Below are positions 34,870-45,153 of a stretch of 64,000 nucleotides of DNA, piece by piece (within the stretch, counting starts at the first letter, position 1; every line of letters starts with the position of its first letter). The stretch lies in assembly GCF_023276435.1 (NCBI RefSeq), contig NZ_JALLPO010000011.1, positions 124,001-188,000 on the forward strand, given 5' to 3'. The notes below the pieces were generated by a model. That model was given only the letters and a program-made list of their open reading frames with translations. It had not been told where the DNA came from and did no database searches. A program made the translations under genes and the position numbers. The stretch is from Sphaerisporangium perillae. GTDB lineage: Bacteria; Actinomycetota; Actinomycetes; Streptosporangiales; Streptosporangiaceae.

Positions 34870-35559
34870 GTGCACGGACGGGACATGCCGGTGACCAGCG
34901 CGAAAACGGTGCACATCGAGGTCTGGTCGGACGTCGTCTGCCCCTGGTGCTACATAGGCAAGCGGCGCCTGGAGCGTGCGCTGGACCGGTTCGAGCACGC
35001 GGAGGAGGTCGACATCGTCTGGCGCAGCTTCCAGCTCGACCCGACCTTCCCCCGGGGCGTCCGGCAGCCGGTGCCCGAGATGCTCGCGAAGAAGACCGGT
35101 GGAACACCCGACCAAGTGCGTGCGATGCAAGCCCAGGTCACAGCGCTGGCCGCGCAAGAAGGGCTGGCTTATGACCTGGAACGATCGATCATGGTCAACA
35201 CCATCGACGCGCACCGGCTGACCCACCTGGCGAAGAAGCACGGTCGCGGCGCGCAGGCTCATGAAAGACTCCTGCGCGCGCAGTTGATCGAGGCGCAGAC
35301 CCTCGACGACACCGAGACCCTGATCCGGCTCGGCGTCGAGGCCGGCCTGCCGGAAGAGGAGACCCGTCGCGTCATCACCGGGCAGGATCATGCCGAGGAC
35401 GTCGAGGCCGACATCCGTGAAGCACGCGATCTGGGGGTGACCGGCGTGCCCTTCTTCGTGTTCAACCGCACCTACGCCGTCTCCGGCGCACAATCCGACG
35501 AGACGTTCCTGACGGCACTCGCCACGGCCCACGAGCACGCGGGCACGTCGGCTCCCTGA
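34870..35559 (+). CDS. FrnE-like DsbA family oxidoreductase
   Basis: 229 residues. Thioredoxin fold with the active-site CPWC (in SDVVCPWCYIGKRRLE), a helical insertion, and the cis-proline region GVTGVPFFVFN. No signal peptide, so cytoplasmic; related proteins include FrnE and 2-hydroxychromene-2-carboxylate isomerases, and some act in oxidative-stress defence. GTG 34870 has GGTGAGG seven bases upstream; ATG 34885 is the alternative. Divergent HxlR gene next door suggests redox-controlled expression. Confidence 0.88.
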   Translation: MHGRDMPVTSAKTVHIEVWSDVVCPWCYIGKRRLERALDRFEHAEEVDIVWRSFQLDPTFPRGVRQPVPEMLAKKTGGTPDQVRAMQAQVTALAAQEGLAYDLERSIMVNTIDAHRLTHLAKKHGRGAQAHERLLRAQLIEAQTLDDTETLIRLGVEAGLPEEETRRVITGQDHAEDVEADIREARDLGVTGVPFFVFNRTYAVSGAQSDETFLTALATAHEHAGTSAP

Positions 35560-35681
35560 CCTCACGCCGACGCCACGGAACCTTTCCCGGAGACGCCTGC
35601 CCGGTGAGGTCGTCCTCCTCGCCGGTGAGGAGGACGGTTCCGTGGCAGGAGCCGGGATCCACGCCGCCGGGCCCATGTCGA

Positions 35682-36392
35682 TCATGGTGGGCCCGGCGGG
35701 TCGGGCCATCGGGGGAGGAGGCGTACCTGCCCGAGGGCGATGAGCAGGAGTGCGTCGAGATAGCGCGTCTCGTCGATCAGCCCCCAGTGCAGGCAGGATG
35801 CCGCGCAGTGAGCGGTCGTCCCTTCGACGACGCCGATGATCTGACCGCGCTTCACGGTCTGCCCCCGCCGGACGGACGCGTGGACGGGGAGGTACGTGGT
35901 GCGCAGTCCTTCGTCGTGCACGATCATGACGACGCCTCGGCCGGCGAGGGGTCCGGCATATCCCACGGTGCCCGAGCCCGCAGTTCTCACGGCCTGCCCT
36001 GGCCGGGCGGCGAGATCGACTCCCCGGTGACCGGCGAGCCAGGGACGTGCCGGTGGGGCGAACCGGCGGAGGACCCTGGCCCGCCCGTCGAGAGGCAGCC
36101 GCCATCGGGACAGGCCGGTCGAGTCATCCTCGGGCGCGATGACGGCGGGTGCCGTGATGGTGGATCGCGTGATCGTCGCCGGAAGCGCCGGAAGCGCCGG
36201 AAGCGCCGGAAGCGCCCGAACTGCTTGAACTGCCGGGACGGCCGGAAGGGCGGGGACGGTCGTAATGGCCGGGACGGTGGCCGCGAACGGGGTGGTGGTC
36301 GTGGCGGCGTTTCCGGGCCGGGGAGGAGCCGCCGAGGTGGCGGCCAGAGTGACGAGGAACACCAGTGGCAGCCGCACGATGTGAAGGCGCAT
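35682..36392 (-). CDS. Secreted M23/LytM-type metallopeptidase
   Basis: 236 residues. N-terminal signal peptide, a low-complexity linker with VPALPAVPAV and four PAL repeats, then the LytM domain with zinc ligands in GHRGVDL and CLHWGL. Expected to cut peptidoglycan cross-bridges or to activate amidases outside the cell. The linker repeats come from a 9-bp unit (CGGAAGCGC, about 36179-36216). No clear ribosome-binding site at ATG 36392. An M23 gene upstream of rpsB is common in actinomycetes. Confidence 0.87.
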   Translation of the reverse strand: MRLHIVRLPLVFLVTLAATSAAPPRPGNAATTTTPFAATVPAITTVPALPAVPAVQAVRALPALPALPALPATITRSTITAPAVIAPEDDSTGLSRWRLPLDGRARVLRRFAPPARPWLAGHRGVDLAARPGQAVRTAGSGTVGYAGPLAGRGVVMIVHDEGLRTTYLPVHASVRRGQTVKRGQIIGVVEGTTAHCAASCLHWGLIDETRYLDALLLIALGQVRLLPRWPDPPGPP

Positions 36393-36664
36393 GGGAGGAC
36401 ACTGTCGTGGAGTGACCGGTCACGGGCCGGCCGAGCGAGATTCTGTGCATAACCCACGCGGCCGTCACGGGAGCGCCGTCCACATGGGTGCGGGTCATGC
36501 CGTGCGCCAGGTGAGAACACCGTGCGGCGCTCCGCGAGCGTATGCCGAGAGGTCCGGCCCCCGTGAGCGTACGGCAGCGTTGATCCCTGCCAGGTGGTGA
36601 TCACAAGTGGTCCCTGCCGGGTGGGTGGGGCTCGAAAGAGCGCTCGGGAGTGAGGGAGCGGCCC

Positions 36665-38047
36665 ATGGAGGTCGGCGAGGTCATCGGGGGTCTGGCGGCG
36701 GAGGTGGGCCTGGAACCGCCGGCGGCCCAGGTGACGGGGGAGGATCCGGTCCTCCCGTCCGTCTTCCGGGTCGGAACGGCCGCGGCCGCGAGCATCGGCG
36801 CGGTCACGGCGGCCGCCGCCCTGTGGCAGTGCGAACGCACGGGCTCAGGGGTCACGGTGGACGTCCGGGAGGCCGCTGTCGCGTTCAGGGATGAGCGCTG
36901 TTTCCGGATCGACGGAGAGATACCTGCTCTGTGGGCACCGCTGTCGGGGGATTACCGCACGGCGGACGGCTGGGTCCGGCTGCACTGCAACTTCGACCAT
37001 CACCGGGACGCCGTGCTCCGCGCGCTCGGGCTTCCCGAAGGCGCTGACGAGGCCGCTGTGGCCACGGCCTGTGCCACGCGTACCGCGTCGGACGTCGAGG
37101 AGGCGGTGACCCAGGCCGGTGGATGCGCGGCCGCGATGCGGAGCCGCGCGGAGTGGCGGCGTCATCCTCAAGGCCGCGCCGTCGAGCGGCTCCCGCTCAT
37201 CGGGCTCGCCCGGCTCGAGGCTGGCAGTGCAGCTGAGGTCGGCTGGACGATGGCGGGTGTGGGGGATGCCGGCCGGCCGGGTGGGCGTCCGCTTGCGGGG
37301 ATCCGGGTCCTGGATCTCACCCGGGTGATCGCCGGCCCGGTGGCGACGCGGACACTCGCCGCCTACGGGGCCGAGGTGCTGCGGGTCGGTGCCCGGCACC
37401 TGCCCGAGGTGCCGGGCCTGGTGATCAGCACAGCGCTGGGGAAACGGTCCTGCGAGATCGATCTGCGCGCGGCGGAGGGCGCCGCGGCCTTCAGGGAGCT
37501 GGTGGCGGGCGCGGACGTGGTCGTCCAGTCCTACCGGCCGGGAGCGCTGGCGAGGCTGGGGTTCGGCCCGCGGGAGCTGGCCGCCATCCGGCCGGGCATC
37601 GTCTGCGTGGACATCTCGGCGTACGGCTCGTGCGGACCCTGGGCGGGACGGCGAGGGTTCGACAGCCTGGTGCAGATGGCCTGCGGCATCGCTCATGAGC
37701 AGGGAGACGGAGCCCGGCCCGTGCCACTGCCGGCCCAGGTGCTCGACCACGCCACCGGCTGGCTCGCCGCACTCGGGACGATCGCCGCACTGTCGCGCCG
37801 GGAGAAGGAGGGCGGGTCGTGGCATGTCGAGCTGTCCCTGGCCCGTACGGCGCTCTGGCTGGACGGGCTCGGCCGGGTCGACGGCATGGGGGTCGCGGAG
37901 CCGCGGGTGGACGATCTGCTGGAGGAGATGGACAGCTCGTTCGGCAAGCTGACCTACGTTCGCGCCCCGGGGGCGATCGGCGACGCCAGGCCGTTCTGGA
38001 GCTCGCCGCCGCCCCGCCGTGGGGAGCATCCCCCGATGTGGACGTAG
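36665..38047 (+). CDS. CaiB/BaiF family III CoA-transferase, two-module
   Basis: 460 residues. The second half is a typical CoA-transferase N-terminal domain (LAGIRVLDLTRVIAGPVATRTL, FDSLVQMACGIAHEQG). The first half resembles the C-terminal module of the same family (GSGVTVDVREAAVAFRDE, PLSGDYRTADGWVRLH), so the modules are in circularly swapped order relative to the usual single-chain enzyme. ATG 36665 follows GAGGGAG. It would move CoA between carboxylic acids; substrate unknown. Confidence 0.82.
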   Translation: MEVGEVIGGLAAEVGLEPPAAQVTGEDPVLPSVFRVGTAAAASIGAVTAAAALWQCERTGSGVTVDVREAAVAFRDERCFRIDGEIPALWAPLSGDYRTADGWVRLHCNFDHHRDAVLRALGLPEGADEAAVATACATRTASDVEEAVTQAGGCAAAMRSRAEWRRHPQGRAVERLPLIGLARLEAGSAAEVGWTMAGVGDAGRPGGRPLAGIRVLDLTRVIAGPVATRTLAAYGAEVLRVGARHLPEVPGLVISTALGKRSCEIDLRAAEGAAAFRELVAGADVVVQSYRPGALARLGFGPRELAAIRPGIVCVDISAYGSCGPWAGRRGFDSLVQMACGIAHEQGDGARPVPLPAQVLDHATGWLAALGTIAALSRREKEGGSWHVELSLARTALWLDGLGRVDGMGVAEPRVDDLLEEMDSSFGKLTYVRAPGAIGDARPFWSSPPPRRGEHPPMWT

Positions 38048-38057
38048 ACGGCGGTTG

Positions 38058-39350
38058 CTACTGGACGGGTACCCGGTCGGACGGGTCTGACGCCGGGTGG
38101 TGGAGCCTCGCCGCGAACGCCGAGCGCCGAAGGGGGGAGAACCAGACGAGGAAGATCCCGGATCCGGCGAGGGCGGCGCAGGCCCACAGTGCGGGGCGCA
38201 GGCCGATGAGCTCGCCGAGCACGCCGCCCACGACCCCGCCGAGCGTCATGACGCCCATGGTGGAGACCGTCATGATGGCGTTGACGCGGCCGAGCATGTC
38301 GGGCGGGGACTCGCGGAGCTGGAGGGTCCCGTAGCAGACGCTGAACATGACGGTGGCGGCGCCGCTGATCGCGAAAGCGCCTGTGAGCAGCGGGATCAGC
38401 ACGGTGAACGGGCCGTGCGCCGATGCCACGGCGATGAACTCCAGGGGGAGGACGGCGGCGGCGCCCAGGATGACCCGGTCTTCGGTGAAACGGCGGGTGA
38501 GCCGGGGTGCCACGGCGGCGCCGAGAAGGCCGCCGATGCCGGCGGAGGCGATCAGCAGTCCGAGCACTCCCGTGGGCAGACCCAGCGTCTGCACGGCGAA
38601 CAGGACGTACAGCGCCATCTGGGCGGCCGATGCGAAGTTGATCAGCACTCCGGCGCCGATCAGTGCCCTCAGGGTGCGGTGGGTCATCACCGTCCGCATC
38701 CCTTCCCGGATGTCGCGCAGGAGGTTCGGGCGGACGACGGCGGGGTCTGGTCGCTCCGCCTTCTCCGGTGACCGTATGGAACGCAGGCAAACGGCCGAGA
38801 CGAGGAACGACGTCGCGTCCGCCACCAGGGCCAAAGGCGCGGTCAGGATCTGGACCAGGAGGCCGGCCAGTCCCGGGCCGCAGACGCTCGCGGTCGAGTA
38901 GACCATCTGGAATCCGGCGATGGCGGCCGTCCGCTGGTGATCGGGGACGACGCTCGGCAGATGGGGGAACCAGACCGCCCGGTAGAAGACGGCGCAGGTG
39001 CCCACGGTGAGGGCGACCGCGATCAGCCAGGAGATCGTCAGCAGTCCCGCGAGCCAGGCGAGCGGCACGGTGAACACGGCGACCGCTGAGACGATTTCGC
39101 AGCCGATGAGGATCGGGCGGCGTCTGGCGATCCGGTCGGCGTACGCGCCCGCGGGCAGGCCGATCAGCAGATACGGCAGGGTCGTGGCCGCCGTGAGCAG
39201 GCCCATCTGGATCGGCGTGACGTTCAGCAGCGTCGCGGCCGTGAGAGGAACGGCGAGGCGGGATATCTCGCTGCCGGTCTCGGACACGGCGCGCGCGGAC
39301 CAGAGCAGCCGGAAGTCACGCTGCCGTCGGAGGGGAATGATCTCAACCAT
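38058..39350 (-). CDS. MFS transporter, EntS/multidrug-efflux type
   Basis: 430 residues with about twelve membrane segments; the N-terminal PLRRQRDFRLLWSARAVSETG and GLPAGAYADRIARRRPI (loop 2-3 motif) mark an MFS_3-type exporter. Divergent from an ArsR regulator, with the start codon overlapped by a palindromic operator. Probably a drug or siderophore efflux pump under ArsR repression. Confidence 0.9.
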   Translation of the reverse strand: MVEIIPLRRQRDFRLLWSARAVSETGSEISRLAVPLTAATLLNVTPIQMGLLTAATTLPYLLIGLPAGAYADRIARRRPILIGCEIVSAVAVFTVPLAWLAGLLTISWLIAVALTVGTCAVFYRAVWFPHLPSVVPDHQRTAAIAGFQMVYSTASVCGPGLAGLLVQILTAPLALVADATSFLVSAVCLRSIRSPEKAERPDPAVVRPNLLRDIREGMRTVMTHRTLRALIGAGVLINFASAAQMALYVLFAVQTLGLPTGVLGLLIASAGIGGLLGAAVAPRLTRRFTEDRVILGAAAVLPLEFIAVASAHGPFTVLIPLLTGAFAISGAATVMFSVCYGTLQLRESPPDMLGRVNAIMTVSTMGVMTLGGVVGGVLGELIGLRPALWACAALAGSGIFLVWFSPLRRSAFAARLHHPASDPSDRVPVQ

Positions 39351-39400
39351 AGATGTGAAGCTAACACTTCATATCTATGAAAGCTACCCTTCATAGATAT
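39349..39400. promoter_or_regulatory. ArsR-type operator with overlapping inverted repeats
   Basis: Three elements in 52 bp. Arms ATAGATGTGAAG (39349-39360) and CTTCATATCTAT (39367-39378) pair with one mismatch. Arms ATATCTATGAA (39371-39381) and TTCATAGATAT (39390-39400) pair perfectly over 11 bp. The first half-site covers the MFS start codon. Strikingly AT-rich against the surroundings; likely binding site of the divergent ArsR protein. Confidence 0.7.
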
Positions 39401-39617
39401 CCGGCGAGGTTCGCCGCCGTTCGTCTGGCAAGGGAGGAAGTCGATGGCCGAGGTTCGGTCGCTGCCTGGTTCTGGTGCGAAGTCCGAGTTTCATGCCGGT
39501 GATGAGGTGCGCGAGGCCCGCGATCCGCGGCGAGGCCGGCGAAAGGGGCGGCCGAGCGTAGAGGCCGGACGGCTGGCGGCTCGGGCCAACGGCGGCCGAG
39601 ACACTACCGTTCGTTCT

Positions 39618-40202
39618 ATGACTCAGCAGAACCAGCTGGTCGAGCTGGTCGAGGATCCGCGTGCCATGCGGGCACTGGCACATCCGGCCAGGTTGACCAT
39701 CCTCAGGCGGCTCCAGCTGGAAGGGCCCGCGACGGCGACCGAGTGCGCGGAGGTGGTCGGGCTCTCACCGAGCGCGTGCAGTTACCACCTGCGCATGCTC
39801 GCCAAATACGGGTTCGTCGAGGATGCCCCGCCGCGCGGGGACGGCAGGGAGCGGATGTGGCGTGCGCCTCACCGGGGGTTCATCGTCGACGAACCCGACG
39901 AGCTGACCCCCGAACTGGCCGAGGCGAAGACCATCCTCGCCAAGACCGTCGTGGCGCAGTTCACCGAGGACCTGCTGCGCTACTTCGACGCCAGTGAGCG
40001 CGAGTCCAAGGACTGGCGGCAGGCCGCCACGCTCGCCCAGATGCTCATCCGGGTCAACGCCGAGGAACTGGCGGAACTCGGGCGGCGCGTGACGGAGCTC
40101 CTCGAGCCCTACCTCGCCAAGTCACGCTCGCCGGAAGAGGCTCCGCCCGACGCCCGCCTGATCCAGGGGATCATCCAGCTCTATCCACGTCCGCCGAGGT
40201 GA
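39618..40202 (+). CDS. ArsR family transcriptional regulator
   Basis: 194 residues. Winged helix: LAHPARLTILRRLQLEGPATATECAEVVGLSPSACSYHLRMLAKYGFVED, then a coiled C-terminal part. No cysteine-based metal site is evident, so it probably senses an organic ligand. ATG 39618 chosen; an ATG at 39444 with a fine GGGAGGA site would add 58 residues, but those codons have visibly lower GC at third positions and look non-coding. Autoregulation and repression of the MFS gene through 39349-39400 are likely. Confidence 0.85.
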   Translation: MTQQNQLVELVEDPRAMRALAHPARLTILRRLQLEGPATATECAEVVGLSPSACSYHLRMLAKYGFVEDAPPRGDGRERMWRAPHRGFIVDEPDELTPELAEAKTILAKTVVAQFTEDLLRYFDASERESKDWRQAATLAQMLIRVNAEELAELGRRVTELLEPYLAKSRSPEEAPPDARLIQGIIQLYPRPPR

Positions 40203-40221
40203 CGGGCCCGCCAAGACGGGT

Positions 40222-40246
40222 CGCGGGCCGCCGGGGGTGGCCCGCG
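40222..40246 (+). terminator. Hairpin after the ArsR gene
   Basis: Arms CGCGGGCC and GGCCCGCG, 9-nt loop, 20 bp after the stop. Separates the regulator from the rpsB promoter region (40247-40503), which holds no gene. Confidence 0.6.
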
Positions 40247-40503
40247 CGGTAGGGGAGTGCTGACCGGCCTTTGCCGGGAACGTGCGGGAACCTTGTCCGG
40301 TGGGCCGGGCGTGGCCGGGTTCCGGGTACACTTTTGGTGGCTCGTCAAGCGGGCCGACTTCGCACGCCCACAGGCGATTCGTCCTCTCGGTCCGGATCTC
40401 GATCCGGATGGGACGACTCAGGGCGTCAGGGCGGAGGCCGCAGGCTTCCGCATACAACCGAGAAACGCGCCTTCGCGGCGCTCTACCCAGGAGGACCATA
40501 CTC

Positions 40504-41457
40504 ATGGCCCCCGTCGTCACCATGCGGCAGATGCTCGAGAGCGGTGTCCACTTCGGGCACCAGACCCGGCGCTGGAACCCGAAGATGAAGCGCTTCATCC
40601 TCACGGAGCGCAACGGCATCTACATCATCGACCTGCAGAAGTCGCTGGCCTTCATCGACCGCGCCTACGACTTCATCAAGGAGACGGTCGCCCACGGCGG
40701 CACCATCCTGTTCATCGGCACCAAGAAGCAGGCCCAGGAGGCCATCGCCGAGCAGGCCGCGCGGGTCGGCATGCCCTACGTCAACCAGCGCTGGCTGGGC
40801 GGCATGCTCACCAACTTCTCCACCGTGCACAAGAGGCTTCAGCGTCTGAAGGAGCTCGAGGAGCTCGACTTCGACAACGTGGCAGGCTCCGGGCTCACCA
40901 AGAAGGAGCTCCTGATGCGCCGCCGCGAGAAGGACAAGCTCGAGCGCACCCTCGGCGGCATCCGCGACATGGCCCGCGTCCCGAGCGCGGTGTGGATCGT
41001 GGACACCAAGAAGGAGCACATCGGGATCAGCGAGGCCCGCAAGCTGAACATCCCGGTCGTCGCGATCCTCGACACCAACTGTGACCCCGACGAGGTCGAC
41101 TACCCGATCCCGGGCAACGACGACGCGATCCGCGCCGTCAGCCTGCTCACCCGCGTGATCGCCGACGCCGTCGCCGACGGTCTGATGGCCCGCGCCGGTG
41201 CGACCCGCGGCGACGAGAAGCCGTCGGCCGCCGTCGCCGAGCCGCTGGCCGAGTGGGAGCGCGAGCTGCTCGCCCGCTCGGACGAGGAAGCCGCTCCGGA
41301 AGCCGCCGCCGAGGAAGCCCCCGCCGCTGCCGAGGCTCCCGCTGCCGAGGCCCCCGAGGCCGAGGTCGCTGCCGCCGAGGCTTCCGCGCAGGAGGACGCC
41401 GAGGCCGCCCCGGCCGTTCCCGCCGCCGAGGCCGAGGGCACCGAGCAGCAGGGCTGA
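40504..41457 (+). CDS. rpsB: Ribosomal protein uS2
   Basis: 317 residues. Canonical uS2 core ([52 protein letters not shown]) with an Ala/Glu-rich C-terminal extension of about 75 residues, typical for actinomycetes. ATG 40504 behind AGGAGGACC. Confidence 0.97.
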   Translation: MAPVVTMRQMLESGVHFGHQTRRWNPKMKRFILTERNGIYIIDLQKSLAFIDRAYDFIKETVAHGGTILFIGTKKQAQEAIAEQAARVGMPYVNQRWLGGMLTNFSTVHKRLQRLKELEELDFDNVAGSGLTKKELLMRRREKDKLERTLGGIRDMARVPSAVWIVDTKKEHIGISEARKLNIPVVAILDTNCDPDEVDYPIPGNDDAIRAVSLLTRVIADAVADGLMARAGATRGDEKPSAAVAEPLAEWERELLARSDEEAAPEAAAEEAPAAAEAPAAEAPEAEVAAAEASAQEDAEAAPAVPAAEAEGTEQQG

Positions 41458-41469
41458 GGCTCCGTCAGG

Positions 41470-41543
41470 CCGTACGGACACTGGCCGTACGGCAAGCAAG
41501 GCTCTTCACGGGTGGGTGTGCCTAAACGGGGCGCACCCACCCG
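41470..41543 (+). terminator. Double hairpin between rpsB and tsf
   Basis: First hairpin: two CCGTACGG copies (41470-41477, 41485-41492) that can pair. The second has 13-bp arms CGGGTGGGTGTGC (41509-41521) and GCGCACCCACCCG (41531-41543), one G-U pair, loop of 9. No U-tract. Likely an attenuator or partial terminator that sets the rpsB to tsf ratio. Confidence 0.65.
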
Positions 41544-41572
41544 ATCCACGACGACTCGACGAGGAAAAGACA

Positions 41573-42406
41573 ATGGCTTCCGTGAACATGGCCGACGTCA
41601 AGCGGCTTCGTGAGCTGACCGCGGCCGGCATGATGGACTGCAAGAAGGCGCTCGAGGAGTCCGAGGGCGACTTCGACAAGGCCATCGACATCCTGCGCGT
41701 CAAGGGCGCCAAGGACGTCGGCAAGCGCGAGGCGCGCACCGCGTCCAACGGCCTGATCGCCGTCAAGCACGAGGGCGAGTCCCTCGCCGCCCTGCTCGAG
41801 CTCAACTGCGAGACCGACTTCGTCGCCAAGGGCGAGCGCTTCCAGGAGCTGGCCGCCCGCGTCGTCGAGCACATCCTCGCCTCCCGGCCGAGCGACGTGC
41901 CGAGCCTGCTGGAGTCCGAGCTCGACGGCAAGACCGTCAAGGAGCACCTCGACGAGGCCAACGCGGCGCTCGGCGAGAAGATCGAGGTCCGTCGTTTCAC
42001 CGTGCTCGAGGGCGGCTACGTCGCCTCCTACATGCACAAGACCGACCCGCAGCTCCCGCCGACCGTGGGCGTCCTGGTGCAGCTCGACACCCCCAACGCC
42101 GAGATCGCGAAGGACATCGCGCAGCACACCGCCGCGATGGCCCCCAAGTACCTCAGCCCCAACTCCGTCCCGGCCGACGTGGTCGAGAAGGAGCGCACGG
42201 TCTTCGAGCAGATGACCCGCGAGGAGGGCAAGCCGGAGGCCGCCATCGGCAAGATCGTCGACGGCCGCATCAACGGCTACTACAAGGACTTCACGCTCCT
42301 CGAGCAGGCCTTCGTGAAGGACAACAAGAAGACCATCAGCAAGCTCGCCGCCGAGGCCGGCGTGAAGGTCCTGGCCTTCGCCCGCTACAAGGTCGGTCAG
42401 GCATAG
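41573..42406 (+). CDS. tsf: Translation elongation factor Ts
   Basis: 277 residues. UBA-like N-terminus (VKRLRELTAAGMMDCKKALEE), the TDFVAK motif that contacts EF-Tu, and a C-terminal repeat. ATG 41573 behind GAGGAAAAGAC. Recycles EF-Tu-GDP. Confidence 0.97.
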   Translation: MASVNMADVKRLRELTAAGMMDCKKALEESEGDFDKAIDILRVKGAKDVGKREARTASNGLIAVKHEGESLAALLELNCETDFVAKGERFQELAARVVEHILASRPSDVPSLLESELDGKTVKEHLDEANAALGEKIEVRRFTVLEGGYVASYMHKTDPQLPPTVGVLVQLDTPNAEIAKDIAQHTAAMAPKYLSPNSVPADVVEKERTVFEQMTREEGKPEAAIGKIVDGRINGYYKDFTLLEQAFVKDNKKTISKLAAEAGVKVLAFARYKVGQA

Positions 42407-42412
42407 GCTTAG

Positions 42413-43234
<822 letters not shown>

Positions 43235-43243
43235 GGAGCCGCT

Positions 43244-43801
43244 GTGATCGACGAAACCCTCTTCGAGGCCGAGGAGAAGATGGACAAGGCGGTCGTGGTC
43301 GCCAAGGAGGACTTCGCGGCGATCCGCACCGGCAGAGTCAGCCCCTCGATGTTCAACAAGATCAATGTCGACTACTACGGGTCGCCGACCCCGGTGCAGC
43401 AGCTGGCCTCGTTTCACGTTCCCGAGGCCCGCATGGTCATCATCCAGCCCTATGACAAGGGCTCGATGACCGCCATCGAGAAGGCGATCCGCGACAGCGA
43501 CCTCGGGGTCAACCCCGGCAACGACGGCGCTGTGATCCGGGTGGTGTTCCCCGAGCTGTCGGAGGAGCGCCGCAGGGACTACATCAAGGTCGCGAGGAAC
43601 AAGGCCGAGAGCAGCAAGGTCTCGGTGCGCAACATCCGCCGCCACGCCAAGGAGACCCTCGACAAGATGGTCAAGGACGGCGAGGCCGGCGAGGACGAGG
43701 TGCGCCGTGCCGAGAAGGAGCTCGACGACCTCACCCAGAAGCACGTCGCCAAGATCGACGAGCTGCTGAAGCACAAGGAAACCGAGCTGCTCGAAGTCTG
43801 A
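43244..43801 (+). CDS. frr: Ribosome recycling factor
   Basis: 185 residues; RRF pattern with [17 protein letters not shown] and PPLSEERR-like [28 protein letters not shown] at the end. GTG 43244, 9 nt after pyrH. Splits post-termination ribosomes with EF-G. Confidence 0.97.
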   Translation: MIDETLFEAEEKMDKAVVVAKEDFAAIRTGRVSPSMFNKINVDYYGSPTPVQQLASFHVPEARMVIIQPYDKGSMTAIEKAIRDSDLGVNPGNDGAVIRVVFPELSEERRRDYIKVARNKAESSKVSVRNIRRHAKETLDKMVKDGEAGEDEVRRAEKELDDLTQKHVAKIDELLKHKETELLEV

Positions 43802-43966
43802 GCGCGGTAGCAGTTCACAGGTCAGGTTGGGGCGCTTCCACTCCGGTGTTGACCGCGGGTGGAGCGCCCTCGCCGCGTTCGGGCCCACCGCGCCCCCTCC
43901 CCGCCGCTCGGCGGTGCTGGCAGAGTGGGTCGCCGAGCGTGGTCGGCGTACGAGAGTGGGATCACT

Positions 43967-45049
43967 GTGGAAGGTACGGCGGCGGACGGTACCGGGCCGG
44001 CCGGGGGCCATCGGTCCGAGGAGCGTCCGCCTGAGCGTCCCGAAGCCCCGCCGGGGAGCACCACCGCCCATACCGAGGACACCGGAACGGGCTCCGCGAA
44101 CGCCGGGGCCGCCTCCGGTGATCCCGGAGCGAACGCCGGCGCCGGCAAGGGGAACGACGGCGATCCTCCGGCTGATCCCGCAGGCGAGAACGGCGAGGCC
44201 GCTGAGATCGGCGGCGAGGCCGCGCAGGCCGGCAAGCCGGGCGGCATCCGTACCGGCCGCAACCTTCCCGCCGCGATCGCCGTCGGCGTCGCCCTCGGGG
44301 CGGTCGTCCTGGGCTCCCTCTACTTCGTGAAGGTGCTCTTCCTGATCGTGCTCCTTGGAGCCGTCGGCATCGGCGTCGTGGAGATGATCGCGGCGTTCGC
44401 CGTCCGGGCCATCCGGGTGCCGACGGCGCCGGTGCTGACGGGCTTCGTCGTGATGGTCGCCGGAGCGTACTGGGGCGGGCCGATCTGGCTGCTCGGCGCC
44501 TTCACGCTGACCGTGCTCGTCCTGCTCAGCGGGCGGATGTTCAAAGGTCCGGACGGGTACGTCCGTGACGCCGCCGCCAGCGTCCTGGTCTCCGTGTATC
44601 CCGCGCTGATCGCCGGGTTCGTCCCGTTGATGCTGGCCAAGCCCAATGGTGCGGACCGCGTGGTCATCTTCATCGCCGTCACGGTCTGCAGCGACATCGG
44701 CGGATACTTCGCGGGCATCCTCTTCGGCAAGCACAAGATGTCGATCATCAGCCCGAAGAAGACCTGGGAGGGTTTCGCCGGTTCCGTACTGGCCTGCGTC
44801 CTGTGCGGTGCGCTGCTGGTCCGGTTCCTCCTCGACGGCCAGTACTGGCAGGGCGCGGTGCTGGGTGTCGTGGTGGCCGTGTGCGCCACGCTCGGCGACC
44901 TCGTCGAATCGGTGATCAAGCGCGATCTCGGCATCAAGGACATGGGCAACCTCCTGCCGGGCCACGGCGGCCTGATGGACCGCCTGGACTCGCTGCTCGC
45001 CACGCTGGTCCCCGTCTGGCTCCTCCTGGCGATCTTCGTCCCCCTCTGA
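43967..45049 (+). CDS. cdsA: Phosphatidate cytidylyltransferase
   Basis: About 360 residues: an acidic, Gly/Ala-rich disordered N-terminus of about 100 residues, then about eight membrane spans and the CDS signature DLVESVIKRDLGIKDMGNLLPGHGGLMDRLDS. Makes CDP-diacylglycerol for phospholipid synthesis. GTG 43967 is my choice; a GTG-type start at 43859 would lengthen the disordered part. Confidence 0.94.
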   Translation: MEGTAADGTGPAGGHRSEERPPERPEAPPGSTTAHTEDTGTGSANAGAASGDPGANAGAGKGNDGDPPADPAGENGEAAEIGGEAAQAGKPGGIRTGRNLPAAIAVGVALGAVVLGSLYFVKVLFLIVLLGAVGIGVVEMIAAFAVRAIRVPTAPVLTGFVVMVAGAYWGGPIWLLGAFTLTVLVLLSGRMFKGPDGYVRDAAASVLVSVYPALIAGFVPLMLAKPNGADRVVIFIAVTVCSDIGGYFAGILFGKHKMSIISPKKTWEGFAGSVLACVLCGALLVRFLLDGQYWQGAVLGVVVAVCATLGDLVESVIKRDLGIKDMGNLLPGHGGLMDRLDSLLATLVPVWLLLAIFVPL

Positions 45050-45153
45050 CCGGCGGCCGGCGTCCGCCCGCCGTGGTGATCGGCTATGCCGCCGAAGCGG
45101 TCAAGGCCACACGTTCCAGGCATTCTCATCGCGGCGCTGCCAGGGTGCCTGTC

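Noticed and set aside
39444-39617. Upstream ATG with good ribosome site for the ArsR gene
   Set aside because: Third-position GC is clearly lower than in real genes here and the residues are Arg/Gly-rich without family match; kept only as an alternative.
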